Assembly (NCBI GenBank): GCA_041675505.1
Contig: JBAYTR010000005.1
Coordinates: forward strand, 124,001 to 188,000
Direction of reading: 5' to 3'
Source of the DNA: JAGPCK01 sp041675505
GTDB lineage: Bacteria > Bacteroidota > Bacteroidia > UKL13-3
Length of the DNA stretch: 64,000 nt
Part shown: piece by piece, positions 42,801 to 51,644 of the stretch
Position numbering within the stretch: position 1 is the first letter of the stretch
How the letters are laid out: every line of letters begins with the position of its first letter
The notes under the pieces: generated by a model
Databases searched by the model: none
Told to the model about the DNA's origin: nothing
Seen by the model: the letters and a program-made list of their open reading frames with translations, nothing else
Position numbers and translations under genes: made by a program

Positions 42801-44205
42801 AACGTACCCGTTGTAAAACAGATACCGTAGGATTAAAGGAGGCGAGCATGGCGTACTGTGTTCCTTTTCGGGTATAGCTTACATTGCCGGCAGCGGTGTT
42901 TAAAGTAATGCTTGCTGAACGTGAGGAGGTGTAGATATAAATATTATCATTCTTGTCAACAAGCACCTCTCCTCTGTAGTTATCGCCATAGTTGTAGGCT
43001 AAAGGAGCATTGGTTATGTTGTAGCTGTTTGTTTTTCCATTGAGCCCATCAATACCTACATCACCTAAATAAGTTGAACCGGTCAAAACATTTCCGGCTG
43101 TGCCCAAAATTGTTACGAATATGTCTGTACTTCCATTAAAACTTTTATCATATCCTGTAGAAGATACAGGAAAATCGGAAGAAGACGTTGTACCCATAAT
43201 AACCAGTTCGTTTTTGCTGTTTACTATAAGGCTGTGCGGTTGTTCGTCATGTAATTTACCTCCCAGGTAAGTGGCATAGACTAATCCTGTTCCGCTGGGG
43301 TTATATTTCAAAATGGCTACGTCTGTCCCCATGCCGCTTCCACCCTGGTAGTTTACCTGAAAAGCTCCGGGAGTGGTAGGGAAGCCTACATCAAAAACGT
43401 TACCTGCTGAGTAAGTATTTCCCTGGTTGTCGTACGTGGCGGAGAAACCAAAATTATCGGCTTGAGAGCCGGAGTAAGTGGCAAAAATCACTTCAGGGTC
43501 AATAATGACTCTTTGGCTGAAAGTAGTCTGCTCTGTTTGAAAGCTTACTACGTTACTGTTCAAACTAAACTTGCACGAAATTTCTTTTTTACTACCTGCA
43601 TCAAAATGGGCAAAGGGCTTTCGTTCCATAATTTCCCGAACGGTATTGCTTACTTTCAGTTCACCATTTTGTAGTGCGAGAGATGTTTGTCCCTCATACT
43701 TCAGTTTAATTTTGGAGATATCTGCTCCTGCGTGCACTATAAAGTTGTACTTGAGCTGCTGATCTTCTGCCAGAAATTCAAAGTCAATTCCAGGGTAAAT
43801 ATCTTTGAGTACAATGTGTTGCCAGGCTCTTACATCTGTTTGCCAACGGGAGGCGTTACTGCCTATAAAGTAGTTGAAATATTCTGCTGAGGGTTTGTAC
43901 TGTTGTATTTGCGCAGGAAGCTGACCACCCTGAAACGTGATTCTAATGGCATGTGCAGGAATAGGCTGATCCGGAATTTCTCCGTGTTTCACTTCATGCA
44001 GTTTTAATGCATCGTACAAAACGTAGTATAACCCGGTCTGCTGTACATACAACACACCACCGCCAAGGTCGGCTTTGAAAAGAATGTGCTCGGGCCACTG
44101 ACCTTTGTTTTCAATGAATTTATATCCACCGGCAAAAGTTCGGTTGGTCAGCAGGGTGAGCAGACAGAGCAGACAGAAAATGAAAATGTAATGTGTTTTT
44201 CTCAA
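39841..44205 (-). CDS. giant T9SS type B (gliding-motility/CHU_C) surface protein
   Basis: This 1454-residue secreted protein starts with a signal peptide (to FAGGYKFIENKGQWPEHI), and that last string opens the DUF7948 domain found with SBBP-repeat proteins. Repeats of the SBBP propeller type follow (ATYLGGKLHDEQPHSLIV, ATYFGGPQSEEHVDGG), then several beta-sandwich/fibronectin-like modules (about 750-1350). The C-terminal ~85 residues (FVPTAFSPNGDGLNDDW ... LFNRWGEMIFE ... GDVTMIR) are the type B sorting domain. It is expected on the cell surface or released. The start is a TTG overlapping the TPR gene's stop in the string TTGA, so translation is coupled. Confidence 0.87.
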   Translation of the reverse strand: MRKTHYIFIFCLLCLLTLLTNRTFAGGYKFIENKGQWPEHILFKADLGGGVLYVQQTGLYYVLYDALKLHEVKHGEIPDQPIPAHAIRITFQGGQLPAQIQQYKPSAEYFNYFIGSNASRWQTDVRAWQHIVLKDIYPGIDFEFLAEDQQLKYNFIVHAGADISKIKLKYEGQTSLALQNGELKVSNTVREIMERKPFAHFDAGSKKEISCKFSLNSNVVSFQTEQTTFSQRVIIDPEVIFATYSGSQADNFGFSATYDNQGNTYSAGNVFDVGFPTTPGAFQVNYQGGSGMGTDVAILKYNPSGTGLVYATYLGGKLHDEQPHSLIVNSKNELVIMGTTSSSDFPVSSTGYDKSFNGSTDIFVTILGTAGNVLTGSTYLGDVGIDGLNGKTNSYNITNAPLAYNYGDNYRGEVLVDKNDNIYIYTSSRSASITLNTAAGNVSYTRKGTQYAMLASFNPTVSVLQRVRFIDGTGHVAGYGLNFNADQSQIYLCGGTTTGDVFTTSNGYQNTFAGGTADGYLMRIETATFTTLSSTFFGTSTYDQIYFVQVEESTGRVYVTGQTDNTNFVSTAGVYKVNLGGIFISAFNADLSSLLYSTTIGSNAAGNIGTEISPSAFLIDRCGNVSFSGWGGETNNTYNGATGKTTGMPTSTNAYQQTTDGSDFYILVMNGKLDKVIYATYFGGPQSEEHVDGGTSRFDDKGIVYQSVCGGCRGFSDFPTSSGAWSRTNNSFNCNNATFKINLNNSLKAPVFLTDTFLTVYATDSIYYPFSIFDPDQDDSVFFSYSGKVFNPDSTGGNPARIIGPTKGKKNLSAALVWGTKCVNGRTDTMEIGISIRDNACPDQKFAFGRIRILVKPIPDVLPPELSCIKSIDSNTTQLVWTADKSVNQRFFKQIVMNKVFPDESVEAPFHQMNLNIDDSLIDLNTPQHKLNDFCYYMYGVNVCNKNSDTTRFSCTKLYPDTAAYNPFDMAMDTVLTAMATDSFYYNFTIKSKKPRKYTLKYEFSGEILAPGNISVNTGKLEGSGGIDEAWGKISWKPLCQDLREDTFTIHLLVWDNACPVPNSRTNRIHIRVVPPPSPAPPTFYCVKKLNDNTVRVRWEYDTTDKFFAYHLLYRKSPSGEVRLLGKFMKGEVLEFIDNTAIAQNFNNYCYYGKGVNICDIPGDTSDPTCTLLDPKFSPGPVNMNYVTVVDNKEVEVRFTKSKEKLIEQYRIYKKPNDPDEQFLLYQVFDTSFSGIFTDTAVNVKQQSYCYKTTLFNECGLESKEAYEHCTILLKGESLPFRHQLRWNPYTYWKLPTENYRLKRTDPFIPELDIETISPLKKETTDTSMYDDCGLYYYRVVARENAKSTTSFESSSNTIELIQKPLLFVPTAFSPNGDGLNDDWLNVPSFVKTFNLKLFNRWGEMIFETNDRHFRWDGTFKSNREHDDVFVYLITYSGWDNKMYVTSGDVTMIR

Positions 44206-45428
44206 AGGAATCGTTTGCTTTTGTGTTGTTTAAATTTGATAAACTCTTTGCTTTTAACTGATTTGAAATTTTCATCAGCCAAAAATCTTCTCACATGGGC
44301 TGATTTGGCAAAATAACCCAATTGTGCCGCTTTTCGCAGTTCTTTCACACATAAATCTTCGTTTTGGTTTAAGGCGTGGCATTGAGCTATTTTGTAGTGA
44401 ATGAAAGCGCGGTAAGAATAGCCAACTTCTTTTAACAACTGATGAAAGTAAGTCGAAGCCTCAGAGTAACTCTCCTGAGCCATAATCAGATTCCCTATTT
44501 CGACTTTTATAGCGGTAGAGTTAGTTGAATCATGAGAGAGGCAGTAGTCCAAATCATCGGATGCTGCTTCAAAGTTTTTTTGTGCGGTGTAAATTTTTGC
44601 CCGTTGAAAAAATGCTGTAGGATCAGTTGAGTCCAACTCAATGGATTGGTTTACTTCACTAAGTGCAGCATCGTATTCTTTGAGTAAAAAGAAGGCCACG
44701 CTTTTGTTTTTATGAGCAATGGCCAGTTTCTGGTCTTTGGCTAAGGCCAAATCAAAATCAGTAATGGCTTGTTTGATGTCATTGGTGTGTACGTAGTTGA
44801 TGTGCTCATAACGCACATTAAGCACACAGCCCCTGTTGTTGTAAATTATAGCATTGTCAGGATTGAGTGATATGGCTGTGTTGTAACAACTATAAGCTAA
44901 TCTGTGTTCACCTATCTGTTGGTAAGCCTTGCCCAGATTGTTGTATGTTTCCGCTTCATCGGGGTAATACTTTAAAGATTTTTTCAGGTAACGAATAGCT
45001 TTTTTATGTTTGTTGTGTTGGCTATAAATAGTTCCGATAAGTGTGTAGAGGTCTTTGTTTACATAAGGGTTCATAGCAACAGCCCGTTTAAGGTCGCGTA
45101 GGGCATAGCGATCGTTATTATTCAGGTAACGACAGAAACCACGCATATAGAGTGCATCATCATCACCTCCGAAGTATTTGAGATAAACATCCAGATTTTT
45201 TTCAGCGCTTCGGTAGTCTTTGTTTTTGTAATTCTCCAAAGCCCTGTATAAAGCTGCCCGAGCCAACAGAACATCACTGCCACTATAAGCCGCTTTTGGC
45301 GTTGGTTTGTAATACCGCTGAGAACCTCCCATGTACCGTTGAGGTGAATACCCTGACTGTGCCGTAGCAGTTACCCACAGCAGGAGGACAGCAAGCAAGC
45401 ACAATGAACGATACAGTAGTGTAACCAT
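44202..45428 (-). CDS. secreted TPR-repeat protein
   Basis: I use the ATG at 45428 (MVTLLYRSLCLLAVLLLWVTAT); a TTG lies two codons upstream. After the signal peptide and a Tyr/Gln/Ser-rich linker (SQRYYKPTPK), about 8-9 tetratricopeptide repeats run to the C-terminus, e.g. AETYNNLGKAYQQIGEHRLA and NAIIYNNRGCVLNVRYEH. TPR arrays dock proteins. The 4-base overlap with the giant T9SS gene suggests it may help that protein's export or assembly; this is an inference from coupling alone. Confidence 0.83.
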   Translation of the reverse strand: MVTLLYRSLCLLAVLLLWVTATAQSGYSPQRYMGGSQRYYKPTPKAAYSGSDVLLARAALYRALENYKNKDYRSAEKNLDVYLKYFGGDDDALYMRGFCRYLNNNDRYALRDLKRAVAMNPYVNKDLYTLIGTIYSQHNKHKKAIRYLKKSLKYYPDEAETYNNLGKAYQQIGEHRLAYSCYNTAISLNPDNAIIYNNRGCVLNVRYEHINYVHTNDIKQAITDFDLALAKDQKLAIAHKNKSVAFFLLKEYDAALSEVNQSIELDSTDPTAFFQRAKIYTAQKNFEAASDDLDYCLSHDSTNSTAIKVEIGNLIMAQESYSEASTYFHQLLKEVGYSYRAFIHYKIAQCHALNQNEDLCVKELRKAAQLGYFAKSAHVRRFLADENFKSVKSKEFIKFKQHKSKRFL

Positions 45429-45520
45429 GCGCAAGGTATTACTAGTTAATTGTTTGGCTAAGTTACGGTATAGATTCCGAAAAACCTCACCCTAATTAAC
45501 AATGGAGACAGAAGAAGGCC

Positions 45521-46762
45521 TCAGAAAGTTGCCTGAGTTGATTCTTTTTTCCCGTTGCGTATAAAATGGATGGTTACGGTGTCGCCTTTTTTGAATTTGG
45601 CTAAGGCCTGCATGTAGTCTTTCATGCCGCTGATGGTTAAATCATTTATGCCCACCAGTACATCTCCAGCCTGTAATCCTGCCTTTTGTGCGGGCTTATC
45701 TGCACTTACTCCATCCATTCTTAAACCAGGCCCTTCAAAGGAGTAATCTGGCACTATGCCCAGCGTAACTTTGAAGGCCACACGTTCCGTTTGCGGGTTG
45801 CGGGTAGGCAGAAAAGTTGGTTTGGCCTCCTTGGAGGTTTCATTAATTACTTTGACAATAAAATCGAGTATCTGTTTCTGTCCGTAGAAATTAATTTTTT
45901 CAATATCGTCAGAGGGTTTGTGGTAATCGCTGTGTAAGCCTGAGAAAAAGTGCAACACAGGGATATTTTTGAGGTAAAAAGAAGCGTGGTCAGACGGACC
46001 CATTCCGGCAGAGTCTGTTTTAAGTTTCAGGTAGGTATTATCTGCAATAAGCTTGTTCAGTAGGGGTTCCCACAGGGCTGCTGTGCCTGTACCTGATACC
46101 ATCAACTTATGAGTGGAATCATTTAAACGGCCTATCATGTCCATGTTTATCATGCAACTGATTTTCTCTAACGGATAAGTGGGGTTATTGGTAAAAAACT
46201 TTGAGCCCAGCAATCCTTCTTCTTCGCCTGAAAAACAAATGAACAGGAAGTTGTAATTTTCTTTGCGGTCGTTTTTAGCAAAATGATGAGCCAGTTCAAT
46301 TACACCGGTGGTGCCTGATGCGTTGTCATCTGCTCCGTTGTGTATTTGGTTTACGGCTTCTTTGTCCATAGAATTTCCGGCATGGCCATAGCCCAAATGA
46401 TCATAGTGTGCGCCAATTACAATGGTATATTCAGCATCGTTATTCAGAAAGCCTACAATGTTTTGTCCTTTGGTTTTGATGGTGCCTTTGTCAGAAGTAT
46501 CGTGTGGATTGGGATTGTATTTCATGGGAAATTCCTGAAAGTAATACAGGTTTCCCATAGGTTGTAATCCGGCTTTTTCAAATTGCTTAATGATATACTT
46601 GGCGGCTTTTTTCTCGCCTTTGGTACCCGGAAAACGCCCCTGAAGCTTATCTCCGGCTAAGTAGGTGATGTGTTTTTTAATTCTTTCCGTCTCAATTTTT
46701 TGTGCATACAGGCGGAACGAGCAGATAGAGATACACAGGAAAAGTAGAATTAGCCGTTTCAT
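45521..46762 (-). CDS. M28 family peptidase with PDZ domain
   Basis: The ATG at 46762 gives a signal peptide (MKRLILLFLCISICSFRLYAQ); a TTG three codons upstream is less likely. The zinc peptidase domain shows GAHYDHLG, NGADDNASG, FSGEEEGLLGS, NMDMIGR and HSDYHKPSDD, the five ligand/catalytic blocks of M28 aminopeptidases that act with two zinc ions. The C-terminal ~90 residues (MDGVSADKPAQKAGLQAGDV onwards) are a PDZ domain, which probably binds the substrate's end. It is periplasmic or released, and has no sorting domain. Confidence 0.9.
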   Translation of the reverse strand: MKRLILLFLCISICSFRLYAQKIETERIKKHITYLAGDKLQGRFPGTKGEKKAAKYIIKQFEKAGLQPMGNLYYFQEFPMKYNPNPHDTSDKGTIKTKGQNIVGFLNNDAEYTIVIGAHYDHLGYGHAGNSMDKEAVNQIHNGADDNASGTTGVIELAHHFAKNDRKENYNFLFICFSGEEEGLLGSKFFTNNPTYPLEKISCMINMDMIGRLNDSTHKLMVSGTGTAALWEPLLNKLIADNTYLKLKTDSAGMGPSDHASFYLKNIPVLHFFSGLHSDYHKPSDDIEKINFYGQKQILDFIVKVINETSKEAKPTFLPTRNPQTERVAFKVTLGIVPDYSFEGPGLRMDGVSADKPAQKAGLQAGDVLVGINDLTISGMKDYMQALAKFKKGDTVTIHFIRNGKKESTQATF

Positions 46763-46788
46763 TTCTGACAATAATTTAGTTCAGCAAT

Positions 46789-47826
46789 TTAGTCAATCCA
46801 ATCGGCAATAAACAAGTTGGTATCACGTGTGCCCCCGTTATTGCGGTTGGAGGAGAATACCAGCTTTTTGCCATCAGGAGAAAACATGGGGAAAGCATTA
46901 AATTTACTTTCGAAAGTAATTTGTTCCAGACCTGTTCCGTCAGTATTTATCATATACAACTGAAAATCATACCCGCGGGCGGAATGGTGGTTGGAGGAGA
47001 ACAGAATCTTATTACCTGAAGGATGGTAAAACGGGGCCCAGTTGGCTTTACCCAGATTGGTGATTTTTTTCAACTCACTGCCATCTGCATTGCACGTGTA
47101 AATCTCCATATTGGAGGGTGCAACTAATCCTTTTGACAGAAGCTCTTTGTATTCTTTTACTTCAGTTTCTTCAGTGGGGCGGGAGGCTCTGAATACTATT
47201 TTATTTCCATCAGGTGAAAAAAACGCTCCGCCATCGTAGCCTAATCCAAAGGTGATTTGTTTCTGGTTGCTGCCGTCAATGTTCATGGTCCACAGTTCTA
47301 AATCGCCTGAGCGGGTGGAGGTAAACACAATTTTGTCTCCTTTGGGAGATACCGTGGCTTCAGCATCATAACCCGGATTGTTGGTGAGTTGTGCGGTAAT
47401 CTTCCCTTTCATGTCAGCCACAAAAATGTCGTAGGTAGAATCTATTGACCACAAATATTTGCCTGAGGTAACAGGGGCCGGGGGACATTCTTTTCCGGCC
47501 AGGTGTGTGGAGGCATAGAGAATATGCTTGTTGTCGGGCATAAAATACGCGCAGGTAGTGCGTCCGTTTCCGGTGGAGATAAGAGCCGGTTTATACGTGG
47601 TATCTCCGTTTTTTTTCAGGTTGTAATGAAATATCTGATCGCATTTTAAACCCCAGGCAGGGTTATTACTTTGAAAACTGAGGTGTTTGCTGTCGGGGCT
47701 GAAATAGGCCTCAGCATTATCACCACCAAAAGTGAGTTGTTTTAAATTACTCAGGTGTTTTTCATTGCTTTGTGCCCATACTCCTGAAAAGGAGAGGAGA
47801 AGTAGAAAAATGTATGTGTATTTCAT
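46789..47826 (-). CDS. TolB-like six-bladed beta-propeller, exported
   Basis: The ATG at 47826 heads the signal peptide MKYTYIFLLLLSFSGVWAQ. The 345-residue protein carries six PD40/WD40-like repeats, each with the SPDGKxxxF pattern (e.g. AYFSPDSKHLSFQS, ATVSPKGDKIVFTS, AFFSPDGNKIVFRA, PMFSPDGKKLVFSS). It resembles TolB and the dipeptidyl-peptidase propeller without a catalytic domain, so it likely binds proteins or peptides in the periplasm. It is just upstream, in the same orientation, of the M28 peptidase gene. Confidence 0.85.
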   Translation of the reverse strand: MKYTYIFLLLLSFSGVWAQSNEKHLSNLKQLTFGGDNAEAYFSPDSKHLSFQSNNPAWGLKCDQIFHYNLKKNGDTTYKPALISTGNGRTTCAYFMPDNKHILYASTHLAGKECPPAPVTSGKYLWSIDSTYDIFVADMKGKITAQLTNNPGYDAEATVSPKGDKIVFTSTRSGDLELWTMNIDGSNQKQITFGLGYDGGAFFSPDGNKIVFRASRPTEETEVKEYKELLSKGLVAPSNMEIYTCNADGSELKKITNLGKANWAPFYHPSGNKILFSSNHHSARGYDFQLYMINTDGTGLEQITFESKFNAFPMFSPDGKKLVFSSNRNNGGTRDTNLFIADWID

Positions 47827-47916
47827 GTGCAGGTTTAATGGCTGCAAAGGTAATCAGGCTGCTGAACCAACAGCCATCGCCAAGCCTTAGAATTGTAATA
47901 CTTCGGTCAAAAAAAG

Positions 47917-48264
47917 CTAGTTAATATCCCAGCTGTCGCAAAGCAAATCGATGTATTTATTCTCATCGCGTGTTATTTGCTCATCGGCCTTTACCAGTTT
48001 AATAGCAAACTTGAGGAAATCACTCCTTTCATGCTCAGTAGAATCACTGAAAAAATCTTCAGCAGCCTTCCGGAAGTGATCCATGTAATCTTCGCGTTGG
48101 AGTGTGCTTAATATTTCCACTTCATTATCCATGTTAATGTAGAAGGGGAAGTTTTCTTTCAGGTATTTAACTATCACTAAACCCTCAGGACCTGAGAATT
48201 CGCCATCAATTTCAGATAGTAGCATCAGCATGTGGTAGCCCGATACGGCTTTGTTCATCTTCAT
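47917..48264 (-). CDS. TerB-like protein
   Basis: The 115-residue helical protein has an acidic EF-like opening (LLSEIDGEFSGPEGLVIVKYL) and the matching second half (FAIKLVKADEQITRDENKYIDLL), the internal repeat of the tellurite-resistance TerB fold. TerB-like domains bind metal ions and are found in many stress-linked contexts. No other ter gene is near. MKMN has two possible ATGs; the first is used here. Confidence 0.78.
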   Translation of the reverse strand: MKMNKAVSGYHMLMLLSEIDGEFSGPEGLVIVKYLKENFPFYINMDNEVEILSTLQREDYMDHFRKAAEDFFSDSTEHERSDFLKFAIKLVKADEQITRDENKYIDLLCDSWDIN

Positions 48265-48324
48265 GATGCAATGTTAAGGAAGTGATTTATAAAAACTAAA
48301 TAAAATTTTGTGAACTGATTAAAA

Positions 48325-49512
48325 TCATTCACCGGGAGTGTAAGCATACACTACCTGATATTCTGCTTTACGAAGTTTAGGAGCAACCTGCCCTATGCGT
48401 AAGTCTCCTGCTTGTGGTGTGGGTTCGCAGATGTAATATTTTTTGCCGTTGTATACGATGGGTTTTCCTGCTGAAGATTCAAACTGAACAGCAATAGTAA
48501 CATGTGTGGGGTACAGCAGTACAATCATGGGGCGGTTGTATATTTCTTTTACCAGATAGAAGAACAAAGAGGCTCTGTCATCACAATCGCTTTTGCTGTA
48601 CAACAAAGTTTGTTCAGGAGATAATCTTTTTTCTTTACCGAATTGTTCCTGATCGGTCTCAAACCCGAAAGCATACCTGGAAAAGTGCATCAGGTAATCA
48701 ACGCCTTCTTTCTCGCTTAGCTGTTGCACCTGTTGCCTGAGTAACGGAATAAGAGATGAATATGTAGTACCTGATACAGGAATGTTAAAGTAAGTGTCAA
48801 AATCAACCACCGGGTAATTTTGAAAAATATTCTGCACCTGAGGATTTACTTTTACCTGAAAGGTGTACAACTGTTGTTTGTATTCGAACTGTAAACTTTT
48901 TTCTGTGTACGCCTCCGGACTAAAATCAGGTATCTGTGTTACCTTATACGTAAAGGCTTGCTCACCTTCAGGAATTTTTACGTTCACTTCAAATGCGGGA
49001 TTCTTTTTGAAATCGATACTGCCGAAGTCATGGTAATTTAAGCACACGTACTGGTTGCCGTTTTGGGTGAAGTAAGGTATGTCGTAAATATTCTCGTTTG
49101 ACTTGATGTAAAACAATAACTGGTTGCTGTTGGCAGAAAGTTTCACATCATACCCTGATTTGCCCATGAGGAACCATTTGTAGAGCGTGTACTGTTCGTA
49201 ATGTTTTGCTTTAGGACTTATTGCTTCACTGGCTTTGCGCACCAATTGGTAGTAAAACCAGTCGTTGAGGTTATACTGTTTTTTGTAACTATTCAGTTGG
49301 TTAATGAGCGGCTGGTAGTTGGCACAGGTGAGTTGCTCATAGAATGCAGCGATATGTTGTTCTTTCAGTTCTTTGGATAGTTCCACGTATATGCTGCTAT
49401 CCGTTTTCAGTTCAAGTACGGTGGAATAAAAATTGAACGTAATGGTATGTGCTCCGGCTTCTGTTTTTAGGAACAGCAGAAAGAAACTCAATATTATACC
49501 CCTGAACGCCAA
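48325..49512 (-). CDS. transglutaminase-like cysteine protein, secreted
   Basis: The start is a TTG at 49512; no ATG exists before the signal-like stretch MAFRGIILSFFLLFLKTEAG. The 395-residue protein has an N-terminal beta-rich half and a C-terminal transglutaminase-like domain: the catalytic Cys in LLYSKSDCDDRASLFFYLV (about 305-323) and the His in YPTHVTIAV, followed by an acidic residue in CEPTP. These enzymes are often peptidases or amide-bond transferases in the periplasm. The target is unknown. Confidence 0.72.
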   Translation of the reverse strand: MAFRGIILSFFLLFLKTEAGAHTITFNFYSTVLELKTDSSIYVELSKELKEQHIAAFYEQLTCANYQPLINQLNSYKKQYNLNDWFYYQLVRKASEAISPKAKHYEQYTLYKWFLMGKSGYDVKLSANSNQLLFYIKSNENIYDIPYFTQNGNQYVCLNYHDFGSIDFKKNPAFEVNVKIPEGEQAFTYKVTQIPDFSPEAYTEKSLQFEYKQQLYTFQVKVNPQVQNIFQNYPVVDFDTYFNIPVSGTTYSSLIPLLRQQVQQLSEKEGVDYLMHFSRYAFGFETDQEQFGKEKRLSPEQTLLYSKSDCDDRASLFFYLVKEIYNRPMIVLLYPTHVTIAVQFESSAGKPIVYNGKKYYICEPTPQAGDLRIGQVAPKLRKAEYQVVYAYTPGE

Positions 49513-49624
49513 TGTGTCAAATTCTATTTACACAAAAGTAAACAATATTTAATACTAAATTAACATACGTGGCAGGTTATTTATTCACCAGCCCTAAAAA
49601 AGTGTATGGGAATGTAGAAAATGA

Positions 49625-50350
49625 CTATTTGCTTGCAGGTCGTAAAGAGTTATCCGGTGCTTTAATATCAGGAACAAGACGTATGGCTTTGGTTTTTATT
49701 TTCACCAATGAACGGTTCATCAAAAGGTTTTTCTGATGTGTGGCCTGGTATTTCGGGTATAGTAATAAATCAGCATTATGAACGGAAAGCACATGTTGGT
49801 TGACTAACTTTTTTGCTTTGCGGGAAGGTGTACCCATAATCTGGTTGTTGATGGCAAACCCCATGCATAGTCCGGGAATAAGCGTCAGCCCCAGCGGTAC
49901 GCGGTAACCATCATTCACCCGCTTTGATGTGCTGCCAATAGGGACAGGAATAGGTACACCCGGAATAGAAATGGTATTCGGTTCACTTACTGTTTTTCTG
50001 CGTTGACCTATGGCTTCGCGAATGGCCCATGCACTACCTGCTGATAAAGCCAACCCTGTAATAACGCCTGAGAAGTTGATGTTAAATTTTCCTACCCGTA
50101 CAAATGCACCTTTAATCATGGGTTGCATTACGTTGAGCGGGTCACTGCCACCTAAGCGGGAGGTGTACACCACACCTAAGTAGCTGGTTACTTCTGCTTC
50201 GGCCTCCATGTCATCCAATATGAGGTAGTCAGAGCGTTTGAGGGGATCTAATGCGGTATGAGTTGCATTTTGTGCAGATATAATTTGCATAACGCCCGAA
50301 CAAAGCACCAACAAACAAGCAAGAAGAATACGTTTAATCAGGAAAGGCAT
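49625..50350 (-). CDS. exported hypothetical protein
   Basis: The 241-residue protein has a signal peptide (to QIISAQ) and Gly/Pro-rich hydrophobic patches (GVITGLALSAGSAWAIREAI; SIPGVPIPVPIGS; LGLTLIPGLCMGFAI) that may be membrane-associated hairpins. No domain I recognise. The C-terminus is basic. It stands alone between the transglutaminase-like gene and the tyrosine-catabolism pair. Confidence 0.6.
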   Translation of the reverse strand: MPFLIKRILLACLLVLCSGVMQIISAQNATHTALDPLKRSDYLILDDMEAEAEVTSYLGVVYTSRLGGSDPLNVMQPMIKGAFVRVGKFNINFSGVITGLALSAGSAWAIREAIGQRRKTVSEPNTISIPGVPIPVPIGSTSKRVNDGYRVPLGLTLIPGLCMGFAINNQIMGTPSRKAKKLVNQHVLSVHNADLLLYPKYQATHQKNLLMNRSLVKIKTKAIRLVPDIKAPDNSLRPASK

Positions 50351-50400
50351 GATTTAAGTTTTGATTTCATCAAAAGTAGCGTAATTCACTACTGAAAACA

Positions 50401-50436
50401 AAATCCTGCACAAAGCGTGTGCTTCATGCAGGATTT
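50401..50436 (-). terminator. intrinsic terminator of the hppD operon
   Basis: AAATCCTGCA (50401-50410) and TGCAGGATTT (50427-50436) are exact complements around an inner CAC/GTG pair. On the minus strand it is followed by TTGTTTT and stands about 20 bp after the hppD stop. Confidence 0.75.
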
Positions 50437-50454
50437 GTATTTTATAACTGGCGA

Positions 50455-51606
50455 TTAAAGCGTGCCCCTTCGGGCTTGTTCTGCTTCTATAGATTCGAAT
50501 AAGGCCTGAAAATTTCCTTTGCCGAATGACTTGGCTCCTTTGCGCTGAATGATTTCAAAGAAAAGAGTAGGGCGGTCTTCAACGGGTTTGGTGAATATCT
50601 GTAACAGGTAACCTTCTTCATCGCGGTCAACCATAATGCCCCATTTTTTCAATATAGCAATGTCTTCGGCAATATGTCCCACGCGGGTTTCTACGGTGTC
50701 GTAATAAGAGCCGGGTACGTGCAAAAATTCCACACCACGTTTTTTCATTTCAGAAACTGTGAATACAATATCGTCTGTTGCCACTGCAATATGCTGGCAG
50801 CCGGGTCCTTTATAAAAATCAAGATATTCTTCTACCTGCGATTTCTTTTTACCCACTGCCGGCTCATTAATCGGGAATTTGATGTAGCCGTTACCGTTGG
50901 TCATTACCTTACTCATTAAGGCAGTGTAATCAGTACTGATGTCTTTGTCATCAAACGTTACCAGATTGGCAAATCCCATCACATTTCCGTAGAACTCCGA
51001 CCACTTATTCATAGCTCCCATTTCTACGTTGCCTACCATGTGGTCAATGTATTTGAGACCTGTCCACCCCGGATTGTAGTCGGTTTCCAGTTTCACGTAA
51101 CCGGGTAAAAATAATCCGTTGTAATTTTTACGCTCAATGAATACATGAACGGTATCGCCATAGGTGTGTATACCACTCATGCGTATTTCTCCGTCTTTGT
51201 CTGAAATGGTTTGTGGAGGCATGTAGGGTTTTGCACCCCTCGAAGTAGTTTGATTGAAAGCATCGTAGGCATCATTTACCCAAAGCGCAATTACTTTTAC
51301 CCCGTCACCGTGTTGGCGCAAGTGATGAGCTAAGTCGCTTTCAGGGTCAAAAGGTGTGGTAAGTACCAGCCTGATTTTCCCTTGCTGTAAAACGTAAGAT
51401 GTTCTGTCGCGCAAACCTGTTTCTAATCCGGCATAAGCCAAATCTTGAAAGCCAAGTGCAGTTTTGTAAAAGTGTGCCGCCTGCTTGGCATTGCCCACTA
51501 TTAGTTCCACGTAATCAGTGCCGTTGATAGGAAGAAAATCCTGTGCCTGATCAAATATTTTTTGTCCGCTGTAAGTGAAGTTTTTTACGGAGGTTAAATC
51601 GGTCAT
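50455..51606 (-). CDS. hppD: 4-hydroxyphenylpyruvate dioxygenase
   Basis: The 383-residue enzyme converts 4-hydroxyphenylpyruvate to homogentisate using one Fe(II) and O2, the second step of tyrosine breakdown. The iron ligands are seen at H189 (YIDHMVGNV), H272 (CQHIAVATDD) and E351 (LFFEIIQRKG); the two halves are repeated vicinal-oxygen-chelate domains. The N-terminus (FLPINGTDYVELIVGNAKQAA) and C-terminal gating helix (FQALFESIEAEQ) are complete. It is cotranscribed with hmgA, 38 bp upstream, and ends at a terminator. Confidence 0.95.
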   Translation of the reverse strand: MTDLTSVKNFTYSGQKIFDQAQDFLPINGTDYVELIVGNAKQAAHFYKTALGFQDLAYAGLETGLRDRTSYVLQQGKIRLVLTTPFDPESDLAHHLRQHGDGVKVIALWVNDAYDAFNQTTSRGAKPYMPPQTISDKDGEIRMSGIHTYGDTVHVFIERKNYNGLFLPGYVKLETDYNPGWTGLKYIDHMVGNVEMGAMNKWSEFYGNVMGFANLVTFDDKDISTDYTALMSKVMTNGNGYIKFPINEPAVGKKKSQVEEYLDFYKGPGCQHIAVATDDIVFTVSEMKKRGVEFLHVPGSYYDTVETRVGHIAEDIAILKKWGIMVDRDEEGYLLQIFTKPVEDRPTLFFEIIQRKGAKSFGKGNFQALFESIEAEQARRGTL

Positions 51607-51644
51607 GATGTTAAATATTTATTGGTGTTAATGAATGAAAATAG

